Below are positions 28,032-37,811 of a DNA stretch of 40,386 nt, piece by piece (position 1 is the stretch's first letter; each line of letters begins with the position of its first letter). The DNA is from Candidatus Uhrbacteria bacterium RIFCSPHIGHO2_02_FULL_46_47 (GTDB lineage: Bacteria > Patescibacteriota > Patescibacteriia > GWA2-47-26). A program made the position numbers and the translations under genes. The stretch spans positions 1 to 40,386 of the forward strand of contig MGDU01000003.1 of NCBI GenBank assembly GCA_001790815.1. Reading direction: 5' to 3'. The notes beneath the pieces are model-generated. The model saw nothing but the letters and a program-made list of their open reading frames with translations. It was not told the DNA's origin and ran no database searches.

Positions 28032-31000
28032 ATGGCACGGAAATTGTTGCAATTTTTTCTAAAAACATCGGCAGTCATCTTTTTCTTAAAGGAGAAAATG
28101 ATTAAAACGAATGGATTGTTCAAAACTGCCCTCTACGCGGTAGTAATAATTTTAATGGAGTTTATATTCGCGATTATATCGCTTCCGCTTTTTTTGCTTG
28201 TTTCGCCCCACAAGCTTCAGGAAAAAGGATTTATTTTTCCAATAGGCAAGTTGGAGCATCCGCATCTTAAAAGTTACGCGATGCGCAGAAAAATAAGCAT
28301 TGCGACTATCGGCGGCGCCGGAGGAATTTTTATTGCCAAGATATTATTTATCAGTATTGTGTCTTCCTATCTTCTTGGCGTACAGCCGCTACTTGCCGCT
28401 ACATTTGATTGGACTTTTGGTGCTTCAAGTGATTTTTCCTTTGATAGTTCAAAAATTGAAGTAACTGGAGGAGTTGCTAGACTTAAAAATTTAGGAACTA
28501 CTACCAGCGGTGCTACGACAAACTCCGGGTTTACCACTGATGCTACAGGCTGGACTTATGCGGATTGGGATCAAGGCGGCGGCGAGTCAAATGTTACTGG
28601 AGCGCACCAGTCATCCGGCGGAAATACCGGCGGATGGATTAATGTGAATTTTCCATCCGGATCAAATGATGAATTTGGCGGATATTGGCGACAAGGGTTT
28701 ACCACCACCGGAGATAATCCAACCACAACGGTTAGTTTTGATTGGCAAGTGACGGCATTTGATTCTACGCCTGCTCCTATAACTTTTAAGCTGTTTGCGT
28801 TTGTTGATACTGGTACAGGAGTTCCGGTAATTGGACAAGAAGTATGGACATCAGGAGAAATTACTGGAACAAGCGCATGGGCGGCAGTCAGTAGTTTTGA
28901 TGTGTCCGCAAAAGTGACCACCGCCGGCACTTATTATTTAAAAGTTGCGGTATGGCTAGAAACTCCGGGATCTTCAACCGGTCCGTTTACATTAGGATTT
29001 GATAATGTGGCACTTAATTGGACAAAAACAACCAATATTTTTGACACCAGTAGGCCAACAATTTATCCCAACACAGCGCTTACGCCTAGTCACGTGGCAA
29101 GCTGGAATTCATTTACTGAAACCGCGACAAAAAATGGTGGGGAAATATATTATCAGCTTTCCGATGATAACGGAGTAACCTGGAAATTCTGGAATGGATC
29201 ATCATGGGCAACAGCCGGCGCTGGAAATTATAATACCGCAACAGCTGTAAATACAAACATCGCAAGTTTTCCAACCGCGCCAAATCAAATAAAATGGAAT
29301 GCATTTTTGGAAAGTGATGGAACCCAGCAGGTTATTTTGGATACTGTTACGATTGGCTATACTGATAATGATCCGCCGGATATTTTGAATCTAGCCGGCG
29401 CACAGCAAACCTCAAATGGTCGGGTATATGTGACTTATGATTTGCAAGATGACAACAGCGATCCCTCAAGTTTGGTAACTTATGAATACTCGCTTACCGG
29501 CGCGTTTGCCGGCGAGCAAACAGCCATGACTGCGGATACTGGCGATGTGAACCACAGCGGCGTGTCGGGACTAACCAGTTCTCTTACTGGCACAGCCCAT
29601 ACTTTTGTTTGGAATGCCGGAGCAGATCTTGGCGCGGTGTATAACACAACCGTATATGCGCGTTTGCGCGCCAACGATGGAATCACAAATGGCGCGTATG
29701 CCTCTTCATCCGCATTTACGGTTGATTACGTTGTGCCAACTGTATCTAATGTGTCTGCAGCGCAAACTTCCGGCACAACCAATGTGGCCATCTCCTATGA
29801 TGTTTCCGACAATACCGCTGATAATCTTTTGCTAGAAGTGGATATTTCCGAAGATGGAGGAGCAACCTGGACAGTGACGGACACATCTGTTTCAGGCAAT
29901 GTTGGCTCCGACGTTACCTCTGGAGTTGGTAAGAGCATTACCTGGTCCGCAGGTACGGATTTTGCAAATCAGCAGCAAAGTGACATTCAAGTCAGAGTGC
30001 GGGCAAAAGATAAATATCAAAATCAAGGTGTAAATGTTGCATCTGTGAACTTTAGTTTAGATACTTTGCCGCCAGTAACCCTTACTGCCTCTGATCTTCT
30101 TTCCCAACCCGTCTCCGGAGATACTGCTGTGCTTATCGGTGGATCATTTACTGAAACCAATCCCAACACCAATGATTTCTATGTTGCCATAAATGGCGAA
30201 TCCTATGGTTCAGCCACCTCCGGTACCGGAAATACTGCCACTCCGTCAAATCAATCCACCGCGGTTGGCGCCATCCTTGACGGCAATGACTACATTTCCA
30301 AAGTCAAAATTACGCACACTGATGACTTTGGCCAAGCAACCAATAATGAAAACACCTCGTCGGCCACTGCGTACAAGTATGTGAAACCATACACGCCGCA
30401 AGCGCCCACGCTCTCCAACCCAGTGACGACACGACTGGATCTTCTTGTAAATCCGAATGCGTCTGAGGCGAGTAGCCTTGAGTACGCAATACAGGAGACC
30501 ACAACGGGCAATTACGCGCAAGGCAACGGTACCTTAGGCGTTTCCGCGGTGTGGCGCGCGCTTGGCACATCAGCCGGACAATGGGGCGATGGGCTTGCAG
30601 TATCCGGAAAAGTGCGCGTAACCGGGCTGACCTCGCCGGTGGCAAATTATATTTTCAAAGTAAAATCGCGCAATATCTCAGATGGCGCGCACGCCTCTTC
30701 CTCGGAGTCGGCTTTTTCCGCCACCGCGCAAATTACCAATACCGCGCCGTCTATAACGTTTAATACAGTGGCGCAACCCACAGATGGCACACAGTATGTC
30801 AATGTAAACTATACCGGCACGGACGGCCAAGGCGATATTGCATCTCTTGATGTTGCGCAGTACTCCACTGATAACAGCACATGGTCGGCAATGGCAGAAA
30901 AAAGCGGCGCGGGATCCGAAGGAACCGCGAATTTGACATTTTTGTCAACCGGAAGCGCGCATATTTTTGCTTGGGATTCCGGAGCGGATTTGCCCAATGT

Positions 31001-34000
31001 TGAGGATGACACGGTTTATGTGCGTTTGCGCGGAAATGACACCCTTTTAAGCGGGACAACTGCAACCGCATCAGCATTGGCAGTAGATAATAAAGCGCCA
31101 GTTGTTGCGAACGCGACTGCGGCGCAAGATGTTGGCGCGCGCACTGTAACAATTACTTATGATCTGACAGAACATAATACTTCAACCGTGGTTTTTGAGA
31201 TTTCACAAGACGGCGGGTCAACATGGACTGTGACGACAACTTCCGCTTCAGGCGCATTAGGCGCTGGCGTAACAGCCGGCACGGGAAAAATAATTGCCTG
31301 GAATGCCGGTACGGATTTTGATAATCAGTATCAAATTGATATGCGCGTGCGCTTGCGCGCTACTGATACAAAGGGCAATGCCAGCGCGTACGCGCAGTCC
31401 GCGAATTTTACGGTTGATACCAATGATCCGGTGGTCTCCAATGTGACAGCGGCGCAAGATTCCGGGGCTAATACTTTTACCTTTAATTATGATGTTTCCG
31501 AGGATGCGGGGAATGTAACAGTGGGACTTGAAATTTCAGGTGACGGAGGGTCTACCTGGACCGTGCCTATAACTTCCGCCGCTGGCGCGGTGGGCGCGGG
31601 AGTTACGCCAGGCACGGGAAAAACAATTACTTGGAATGGCGCGACTGATTATAATAATCAGGAAAAGACCAACATGAAAATCAGAATTACAGCCACGGAC
31701 GGATTTAGCAATAACGTCAGCGCTTCTTCAGCGAATTTTTCTTTGGATACCAAAGCGCCGCGGGTTACCAATATGAGCGCCGCGCAAGTTGCCGCCTCTA
31801 CCAATGTTACATTTACTTATGATCTTGCTGATCAAAATACCTCACTTGTGGAATTGGATATTTCCGAGGATTCCGGCGCAACTTGGACTGTGACGGATAC
31901 ATCAGTTTCCGGAAATGTGGGAAGCAGTATATCAGCCGGAGCAAGTAAAACAATAACTTGGGCCGCCGGCACGGACTTTGATGAGCAACAACAAGTGGAT
32001 TTGCGCGTGCGCGTGCGCGCAAATGACCCTTATAATAATCAATCTGCCAATGCCTCATCAGTTGATTTTTTCCTTGATACGCTAAATCCGGCTGTGCTTA
32101 CTTCCACCGATCTCCTTTCCCAGCCCGTCTCCGGAGACACCACTGTGCTTATTGGCGGATCATTTACGGAAACCAATCCCAACACCAATGATTTTTACGT
32201 GGCGATAAATGGAGGCGCGTACGGTTCAACCACTTCTGGCACTGGAAATACTGCCACCCCATCAAACCAAGCCACTGCCGTGGGAGCTACCCTTGACGGC
32301 AATGATTATATTTCCAAAGTAAAGATTGTCCACACTGATGATTTTGGCCAAGCCGCGGTGAACGAAAATACTTCTCCCACAACTTCACTCAAGTATGTAA
32401 AGCCATACACGCCCTCGGCGCCGACAGTGGATAATCCGGCAGTTGGCACAGTTGATGTTTTGATAAATCCGCACGCCTCAGAAACAACTGGCTTGGAATA
32501 CGCGATTTTTGAAACTTCGCAGACAAAATATGTGCAAAGCAATGGCACTCTTGGCGCATCTGCCGTATGGCAAACTCTTGGAGTCGGGGCAGGTCAGTGG
32601 GGTCAAACTTCCGGCGTGTCCGGGAAAATTATCGTGAATGGTTTAGCCACACACTCATACTTGTATCAATTTAGGGTAAAATCGCGCAATACTTCTGACG
32701 GCGCGCACGTCAGCTCAAGTGAAAGCGCTCTTTCAAGCGGAACTTCCTCAACCAACCAATCACCAACCATTTCGCTTAATTCCGTAGTACAAACAACAGA
32801 CGGAACAAAGTATGTAACGGTAAATTACACAATAAGCGATCTTGAAAGTGAGAGTGTGAGTTTAGTTGTGGTTCAGTACTCAACTGATGGCACGATTTGG
32901 GAAACTATGACGGAAAAGACAGGAGCGGGAAGTCAGGGAACTGCCGGACTGTCAACAAGCTCCGCTGGACAAACACACACTTTTGTATGGGATGTTGCCA
33001 CTGACCTAGTCAATAAAGAAAATAATACAGTTTATGCGCGCCTGCAAGCAAATGACGGCACATCAAATGGCGGCCTGGCAACTTCCAGCGCGTTTACAGT
33101 TGATACAAAAATTCCTGTGATTTCCCAAGTCAATGCTTCTCAAGTGAGCGGGTCTAATAATGTCACTTTTACCTATAAATTGACTGATTTATCGCAATCA
33201 AATGTAGAACTTGATATTTCAGAAGATGGCGGCGCAACTTGGACTGTTACTGATACAAATGTAAGCGGGGACGTGGGAAGCGGTGTAGCATCCGGCACGG
33301 GAAAAACAATTACTTGGAGCGCGGGCGTTGATTTTGATGAGCAAGAGCAATCTGATTTGCGCGTACGCGTTCGCGCGACTGACGCGTATGGCAATGCCGG
33401 TATCAATGCCTCCTCTGCTAACTTTACACTGGATACTAAAAATCCTGTGGTTGGGAGTGTTACTGCTTCTCAAAATTCCGGTTCCACCAGTGTAACGATT
33501 GCTTATACACTTGCGGATACCAATACCTCCACGGTTGAACTTGATATTTCAGAAGATAATGGCGCCACATGGAGTGTAACTGATACAAGCGTAAGCGGAA
33601 ACGTGGGGTCAGGAATTACCGCTGGAAGCAAGACAATTACCTGGAGCGCCGGTACGGATTTTTCAGGACAAGAGCAATCTGATTTGAAAGTGCGTGTGCG
33701 CGCAACTGATACATTTGCCAATGCCAGCGGCAATGTTGAATCCAACGCATTTTCTTTAGATACCAAAGCCCCAACCATTTCTAATCTTTCCGCATCACAA
33801 ACACTTAATTCTCAAAATGCAGTATTTACCTACACGCTTTCAGATAGCGGGCCAGTAACCATGGTTTTGGATATTTCCAGCAATGGGGGGAATTCCTGGG
33901 GTGTTACAGACACCAGCGTAACAGGGGATATTGGCGCAGAAATTACGGCAGGATCCAAAACGATTACATGGAACGCAGGCACGGATTTTTCTGGAAATGA

Positions 34001-37000
34001 TGAAACAGATATGCGAATACGGCTTCGCGGTACGGACAGTTCAAATAATGTAAGCGCGTTTGTGGAATCAGCAAATTTTAGTGTTGATACCAAAGCGCCT
34101 GTTGTGCAAACAAGCGCGGATTTGAAAGCCCAGCCAAGTGCTGGTGACACTACTGTGCTTATTGGCGGATCATTTACTGAGAGCAATCCCAACACCAGTG
34201 AGTTCTTTGTTGCTCTAAATGGAGGATATGGCGGAGCTACCGCGGGAGGCAGCAATACTGCCGCGCCTGCTGATCAGGCAACTGCGGTAGGCGCAACCTT
34301 AGACGGAAATGACGTAATATCAAAAGTAAAAATCGTGCATACTGATGATTTTGGCAAGAGCGCGACAAATGAAAATACTTCTCCCAATGCTGATCTGAAA
34401 TACGTAAAACCCTACACTCCGCAGGCGCCAACCGTAAACAATCCGCAAAATACATCAGTAGATATTACGATTAATCCTCATGCCAGCGAAGCCGCAGGAC
34501 TGAAGTACGCGATTTACGAAGAAACTACTAATAAATACGCAAGCGATACTAATCCGCTTACTTTAAAAAATAGTCCGGATTGGAAAACCTTGGGAGTGGG
34601 CGCAGGTGAGTGGGGACAGATTTCTGGAGTTTCCGGTAAAATTACGCTTACTGGTCTTTCTTCGCCAGTTGCGCAATATAGATTTAAAGTGAAATCCAGA
34701 AATATCTCTGATACGTTAAATCGCGCCAGCAGTGAAAGCGCTTTATCTGCCGTGGCGGCCATAGCCAATACAGCGCCCACAGTTGCGATTGTAAGCGCCG
34801 CACAAGCAACCAGTGCTTCCTATGTTACGATTAATTATACAGGCACTGATGCGCAAAATGACACCAATAACCTTGTGTTTGAGCAGTATTTGCGAGATGG
34901 AACAGTATGGAATACCATGACTGAAAAATCCGGAGTTGGATCTGAAAGTTTAACCGGTCTTGCTTTTAGCGCAAGTGGAACAAATCATGTGTTTGCCTGG
35001 GATGCGGCTACTGACATTGCCAGTACAGAAGATTCAACAGTTTATATTCGCTTGCAATCCACGGATACGCTTATAAATAGCAATACAGCAACTTCATCAG
35101 CATTTACAGTTGATACGCTGGGGCCCGCAATAACTAATATCAATGTAAGTCAAACGCCGGCAACAGGGGATGTGGTTATTGATTACGACTTAGATGACAT
35201 TTCCGGAGCAGATAATACAGTTGAACTTTCCGTTTCGGATAATAATGGGCAAGCATATAAAACTCCTAGTATCGGATCAGTCAGCGGTGATGTTGGATCT
35301 GGAATTTCAGCAGGCAAGAGCAAGAGAATCAATAATAAAGCCAAAGATGATTTTCCCAATAACGAAACAAGCAATGCCAAAGCAAAAATACGCGCGACTG
35401 ACAAATACGGCAATGTCAGCACGCAGGAATCCGGACATTTTACTTTTGATACCAAAAAGCCAGTAGTGCAAAATGTGAGCGCCTCCCAAGGGGCCGGATC
35501 AACTGATGTGGCAATCAGTTATGAACTTACAGATGGCACGCCTGCTGGACATCTTATAGCATTTGAAGTATCTGAAGATGGCGGTACAACATGGACTGTG
35601 ACCGCAACAACAACAACCGGTGAGGTTGGGACAGGGCAGACCACTGGCACCAAATCATTTACTTGGAAAGCAGGAGCAGATTTTTCAGGAAAAACTAAAA
35701 CTGCAATGCGTCTGCGCGCGCGATCGCTTGATTATTTTGGCAATCAAGGTTCATTCGCGCAGTCAGCCGATTTTGCTTTAGATACGGAAGCGCCGTCAAT
35801 TGGCAATATGGCGGTTGCGCAAACGCTTGAAAAACGCGAGGTTGAGATAAACTACGATCTTAACGAATTTTCCAACCAATCAATTTTGGTCTTGGAAATC
35901 TCTTCTGATGGCGGTGCAAGCTGGACAGTTGCCACCACCACTGCTTCCGGAGATATTGGCGCATCAGTTCCCTCAGGCGCGCAGAAAAAAATAATCTGGA
36001 ATGCCGAAGCAGATTTCCCGGATCAGGAAAAATCAAATGTCCGTACGCGCCTTAAAGGAACAGATACATTTGGAAATCAAAGCATGTTTTACGAATCAGC
36101 GGATTTTTCAGTTGATACTGCCGCGCCGCTTGGATTGGCTTCTTTTAGCAAATTTTCCGCAACTGAAACTTCAGCAACAGTAAATTGGGCAACCGTAACA
36201 GACGCGCATTTTAGCCGTTTTGAGCTTTGGCATGGTACAAGTGAAGCTGATGTGCAAAATAGAAGCGGAAGCGCTCAAAAGTGGGGGTCGGACAATGATA
36301 GCGCGCTTGCCATCGCAACAACCAGTGCCACGGTTATTACCGGAATTTCCACGACTGGCAATTATTATGTAAAAATTTGGGCTATTGACGCGCATGGCAA
36401 TGAGAAAACTGTTGATCATATTAATGTATTTACGTCTTTTGCCGCGCCTCCCGGGCTAGAGCGACGCGGAAGTACCGCGCCTCCGCCTTCGCCTCCGCCT
36501 GGTATTGTGCAAGATACGACTGCGCCGGGAAAACCAATTCTTTCTTCTGTTGCAACGCCGACCAAGGATAAAACCATCAAGATTTCCGGTTTAGCTGAGG
36601 CAGACTCATCAATCAATATCTATGATAAAGAAGTATTGATAGAACATTTGACGACAAAAACCGATAAAAACAGCGAATTTGAACATACACTCGTATTTGA
36701 AGAAGGGGAGCATGTGCTGACTGTGCGCGCGATTGATGAATCAGGAAATGTGAGCGACGGATCTGATCCGGTAAATGTTACTGTTGATCTTACCGCGCCT
36801 GCCTCCCCAATTCTGCTTAGCCATCATGATGGCGATAGAGTGACTGAAGAAACGATCACTCTTTTGGGTGTAACTGAATCATTTGCAAAAGTGGAAATTA
36901 CATTTGATGGCGAGACACCTTTTGAAGTATCCGCGGATGAAAACGGCGGCTGGACATTTATTTTGCCAAATACATTTGCGCTTGAAATTGGCACGCATGA

Positions 37001-37811
37001 AATTACCGCGCGCGCGTTTGATCTTGCAGGCAATCGCAGTAAAGATGTAAAGATACGCATTGAACGAATTGAACCTGTGGCGCAAATTCCTTTGTCTTCT
37101 GAAGCGGAGATTACTCCTCCGACTGAAGAAGTTCCTTCTGCGGCGCCTGAAGCGGCTGTGCCAGAAGCCTTGCCAAGAGGAGCGCCGTCACTTCCGGGGG
37201 TGGTGGAAGCGCCAACAGTCGGCGTTGGTCCGGGCGCAGTAGAGGCGCCTTTGGCGCCGTCAATTCCTGTTCCATCCGTAGAGATTATTCGCGAAACAAC
37301 TGAAGCAATTGAACTTCCAGGCGTGCCTGCGCCAAAAATTGTAACAATTGTCGTTCCTGAAAAGGTGGAAGAAGAAAAGCCAAAAGGAAAAGTTATATCG
37401 TCAATACGAGAAAAAGTTAGAGAAGCGATAAAAGAGCCGGTGCAAGGAAAAATCTTTACCTTTAGCGGAACTGCCTTGCCAAAAGCAGATGTGGTTATTT
37501 ATATTCACAGCGCCCAAGCGGTTATCTATCGCACTAAAGCTTCTAAAGACGGTATTTGGACTATTCGCCATTCTCAAGATATTCTTGCGCTTTCCCCCGG
37601 CGTGCATACTATTTTTGCCGTAAGTCTTGATCCAAAAGCAAAAGTAAAAAGCCGGCCAAGCCCGGTCGCGCAATTTACCGTAACCAAAAATAAATGGGTC
37701 GCGCTATTTCAATATCTTAATTTGCCAACCACGGCAGCGACCGTAATCTTTCTGATGTTTACGGTTGCATGGCTTTATAAGGTGCGCAGTAAAAGAGAAG
37801 CAGTCTTATGA
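28032..37811 (+). CDS. Giant repeat surface protein (3259 residues) with Asp-box Ig-like domains
   Basis: Two N-terminal helices (about 33-57 and 90-115) and a C-terminal helix (about 3233-3250) with a basic tail anchor the protein. After a jelly-roll-like region (about 125-445) come four domain types. A domains (about 110 residues, ten copies) mostly carry the SxDxGxTW Asp-box, for example SEDGGATW. C domains occur four times. B modules (SGDT.VLIGGSFTE.NPNT) and FN3-like F domains (YVKPYTPxAPT... FKVKSRN) occur three times each. The order is C-A-B-F, C-A-A-A-B-F, C-A-A-A-B-F, C-A-A-A. An FN3 domain (about 2699-2800), two bacterial Ig domains (2832-3010), a Pro/Glu/Ala-rich stalk (3015-3137) and a final Ig-like domain (from 3139) follow. 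It lies 3 nt after its miniature relative and overlaps the glycosyltransferase gene by 4 nt (ATGA). Adhesion or an extended cell-surface fibre is the likely role. Confidence 0.8.
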   Translation: MARKLLQFFLKTSAVIFFLKEKMIKTNGLFKTALYAVVIILMEFIFAIISLPLFLLVSPHKLQEKGFIFPIGKLEHPHLKSYAMRRKISIATIGGAGGIFIAKILFISIVSSYLLGVQPLLAATFDWTFGASSDFSFDSSKIEVTGGVARLKNLGTTTSGATTNSGFTTDATGWTYADWDQGGGESNVTGAHQSSGGNTGGWINVNFPSGSNDEFGGYWRQGFTTTGDNPTTTVSFDWQVTAFDSTPAPITFKLFAFVDTGTGVPVIGQEVWTSGEITGTSAWAAVSSFDVSAKVTTAGTYYLKVAVWLETPGSSTGPFTLGFDNVALNWTKTTNIFDTSRPTIYPNTALTPSHVASWNSFTETATKNGGEIYYQLSDDNGVTWKFWNGSSWATAGAGNYNTATAVNTNIASFPTAPNQIKWNAFLESDGTQQVILDTVTIGYTDNDPPDILNLAGAQQTSNGRVYVTYDLQDDNSDPSSLVTYEYSLTGAFAGEQTAMTADTGDVNHSGVSGLTSSLTGTAHTFVWNAGADLGAVYNTTVYARLRANDGITNGAYASSSAFTVDYVVPTVSNVSAAQTSGTTNVAISYDVSDNTADNLLLEVDISEDGGATWTVTDTSVSGNVGSDVTSGVGKSITWSAGTDFANQQQSDIQVRVRAKDKYQNQGVNVASVNFSLDTLPPVTLTASDLLSQPVSGDTAVLIGGSFTETNPNTNDFYVAINGESYGSATSGTGNTATPSNQSTAVGAILDGNDYISKVKITHTDDFGQATNNENTSSATAYKYVKPYTPQAPTLSNPVTTRLDLLVNPNASEASSLEYAIQETTTGNYAQGNGTLGVSAVWRALGTSAGQWGDGLAVSGKVRVTGLTSPVANYIFKVKSRNISDGAHASSSESAFSATAQITNTAPSITFNTVAQPTDGTQYVNVNYTGTDGQGDIASLDVAQYSTDNSTWSAMAEKSGAGSEGTANLTFLSTGSAHIFAWDSGADLPNVEDDTVYVRLRGNDTLLSGTTATASALAVDNKAPVVANATAAQDVGARTVTITYDLTEHNTSTVVFEISQDGGSTWTVTTTSASGALGAGVTAGTGKIIAWNAGTDFDNQYQIDMRVRLRATDTKGNASAYAQSANFTVDTNDPVVSNVTAAQDSGANTFTFNYDVSEDAGNVTVGLEISGDGGSTWTVPITSAAGAVGAGVTPGTGKTITWNGATDYNNQEKTNMKIRITATDGFSNNVSASSANFSLDTKAPRVTNMSAAQVAASTNVTFTYDLADQNTSLVELDISEDSGATWTVTDTSVSGNVGSSISAGASKTITWAAGTDFDEQQQVDLRVRVRANDPYNNQSANASSVDFFLDTLNPAVLTSTDLLSQPVSGDTTVLIGGSFTETNPNTNDFYVAINGGAYGSTTSGTGNTATPSNQATAVGATLDGNDYISKVKIVHTDDFGQAAVNENTSPTTSLKYVKPYTPSAPTVDNPAVGTVDVLINPHASETTGLEYAIFETSQTKYVQSNGTLGASAVWQTLGVGAGQWGQTSGVSGKIIVNGLATHSYLYQFRVKSRNTSDGAHVSSSESALSSGTSSTNQSPTISLNSVVQTTDGTKYVTVNYTISDLESESVSLVVVQYSTDGTIWETMTEKTGAGSQGTAGLSTSSAGQTHTFVWDVATDLVNKENNTVYARLQANDGTSNGGLATSSAFTVDTKIPVISQVNASQVSGSNNVTFTYKLTDLSQSNVELDISEDGGATWTVTDTNVSGDVGSGVASGTGKTITWSAGVDFDEQEQSDLRVRVRATDAYGNAGINASSANFTLDTKNPVVGSVTASQNSGSTSVTIAYTLADTNTSTVELDISEDNGATWSVTDTSVSGNVGSGITAGSKTITWSAGTDFSGQEQSDLKVRVRATDTFANASGNVESNAFSLDTKAPTISNLSASQTLNSQNAVFTYTLSDSGPVTMVLDISSNGGNSWGVTDTSVTGDIGAEITAGSKTITWNAGTDFSGNDETDMRIRLRGTDSSNNVSAFVESANFSVDTKAPVVQTSADLKAQPSAGDTTVLIGGSFTESNPNTSEFFVALNGGYGGATAGGSNTAAPADQATAVGATLDGNDVISKVKIVHTDDFGKSATNENTSPNADLKYVKPYTPQAPTVNNPQNTSVDITINPHASEAAGLKYAIYEETTNKYASDTNPLTLKNSPDWKTLGVGAGEWGQISGVSGKITLTGLSSPVAQYRFKVKSRNISDTLNRASSESALSAVAAIANTAPTVAIVSAAQATSASYVTINYTGTDAQNDTNNLVFEQYLRDGTVWNTMTEKSGVGSESLTGLAFSASGTNHVFAWDAATDIASTEDSTVYIRLQSTDTLINSNTATSSAFTVDTLGPAITNINVSQTPATGDVVIDYDLDDISGADNTVELSVSDNNGQAYKTPSIGSVSGDVGSGISAGKSKRINNKAKDDFPNNETSNAKAKIRATDKYGNVSTQESGHFTFDTKKPVVQNVSASQGAGSTDVAISYELTDGTPAGHLIAFEVSEDGGTTWTVTATTTTGEVGTGQTTGTKSFTWKAGADFSGKTKTAMRLRARSLDYFGNQGSFAQSADFALDTEAPSIGNMAVAQTLEKREVEINYDLNEFSNQSILVLEISSDGGASWTVATTTASGDIGASVPSGAQKKIIWNAEADFPDQEKSNVRTRLKGTDTFGNQSMFYESADFSVDTAAPLGLASFSKFSATETSATVNWATVTDAHFSRFELWHGTSEADVQNRSGSAQKWGSDNDSALAIATTSATVITGISTTGNYYVKIWAIDAHGNEKTVDHINVFTSFAAPPGLERRGSTAPPPSPPPGIVQDTTAPGKPILSSVATPTKDKTIKISGLAEADSSINIYDKEVLIEHLTTKTDKNSEFEHTLVFEEGEHVLTVRAIDESGNVSDGSDPVNVTVDLTAPASPILLSHHDGDRVTEETITLLGVTESFAKVEITFDGETPFEVSADENGGWTFILPNTFALEIGTHEITARAFDLAGNRSKDVKIRIERIEPVAQIPLSSEAEITPPTEEVPSAAPEAAVPEALPRGAPSLPGVVEAPTVGVGPGAVEAPLAPSIPVPSVEIIRETTEAIELPGVPAPKIVTIVVPEKVEEEKPKGKVISSIREKVREAIKEPVQGKIFTFSGTALPKADVVIYIHSAQAVIYRTKASKDGIWTIRHSQDILALSPGVHTIFAVSLDPKAKVKSRPSPVAQFTVTKNKWVALFQYLNLPTTAATVIFLMFTVAWLYKVRSKREAVL
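29373..36125 (+). repeat. Higher-order tandem repeat inside the giant gene
   Basis: Domain starts at nucleotide level: C at 29373, 30747, 32763 and 34776. A at 29736, 31098, 31428, 31758, 33114, 33444, 33771, 35124, 35460 and 35793. B at 30072, 32088 and 34098. The B-to-B spacing is about 2.01 kb twice, so a block of roughly 670 residues was duplicated. Stretches such as CTTATTGGCGGATCATTTAC are identical between copies, pointing to recent duplication or gene conversion. Confidence 0.75.
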
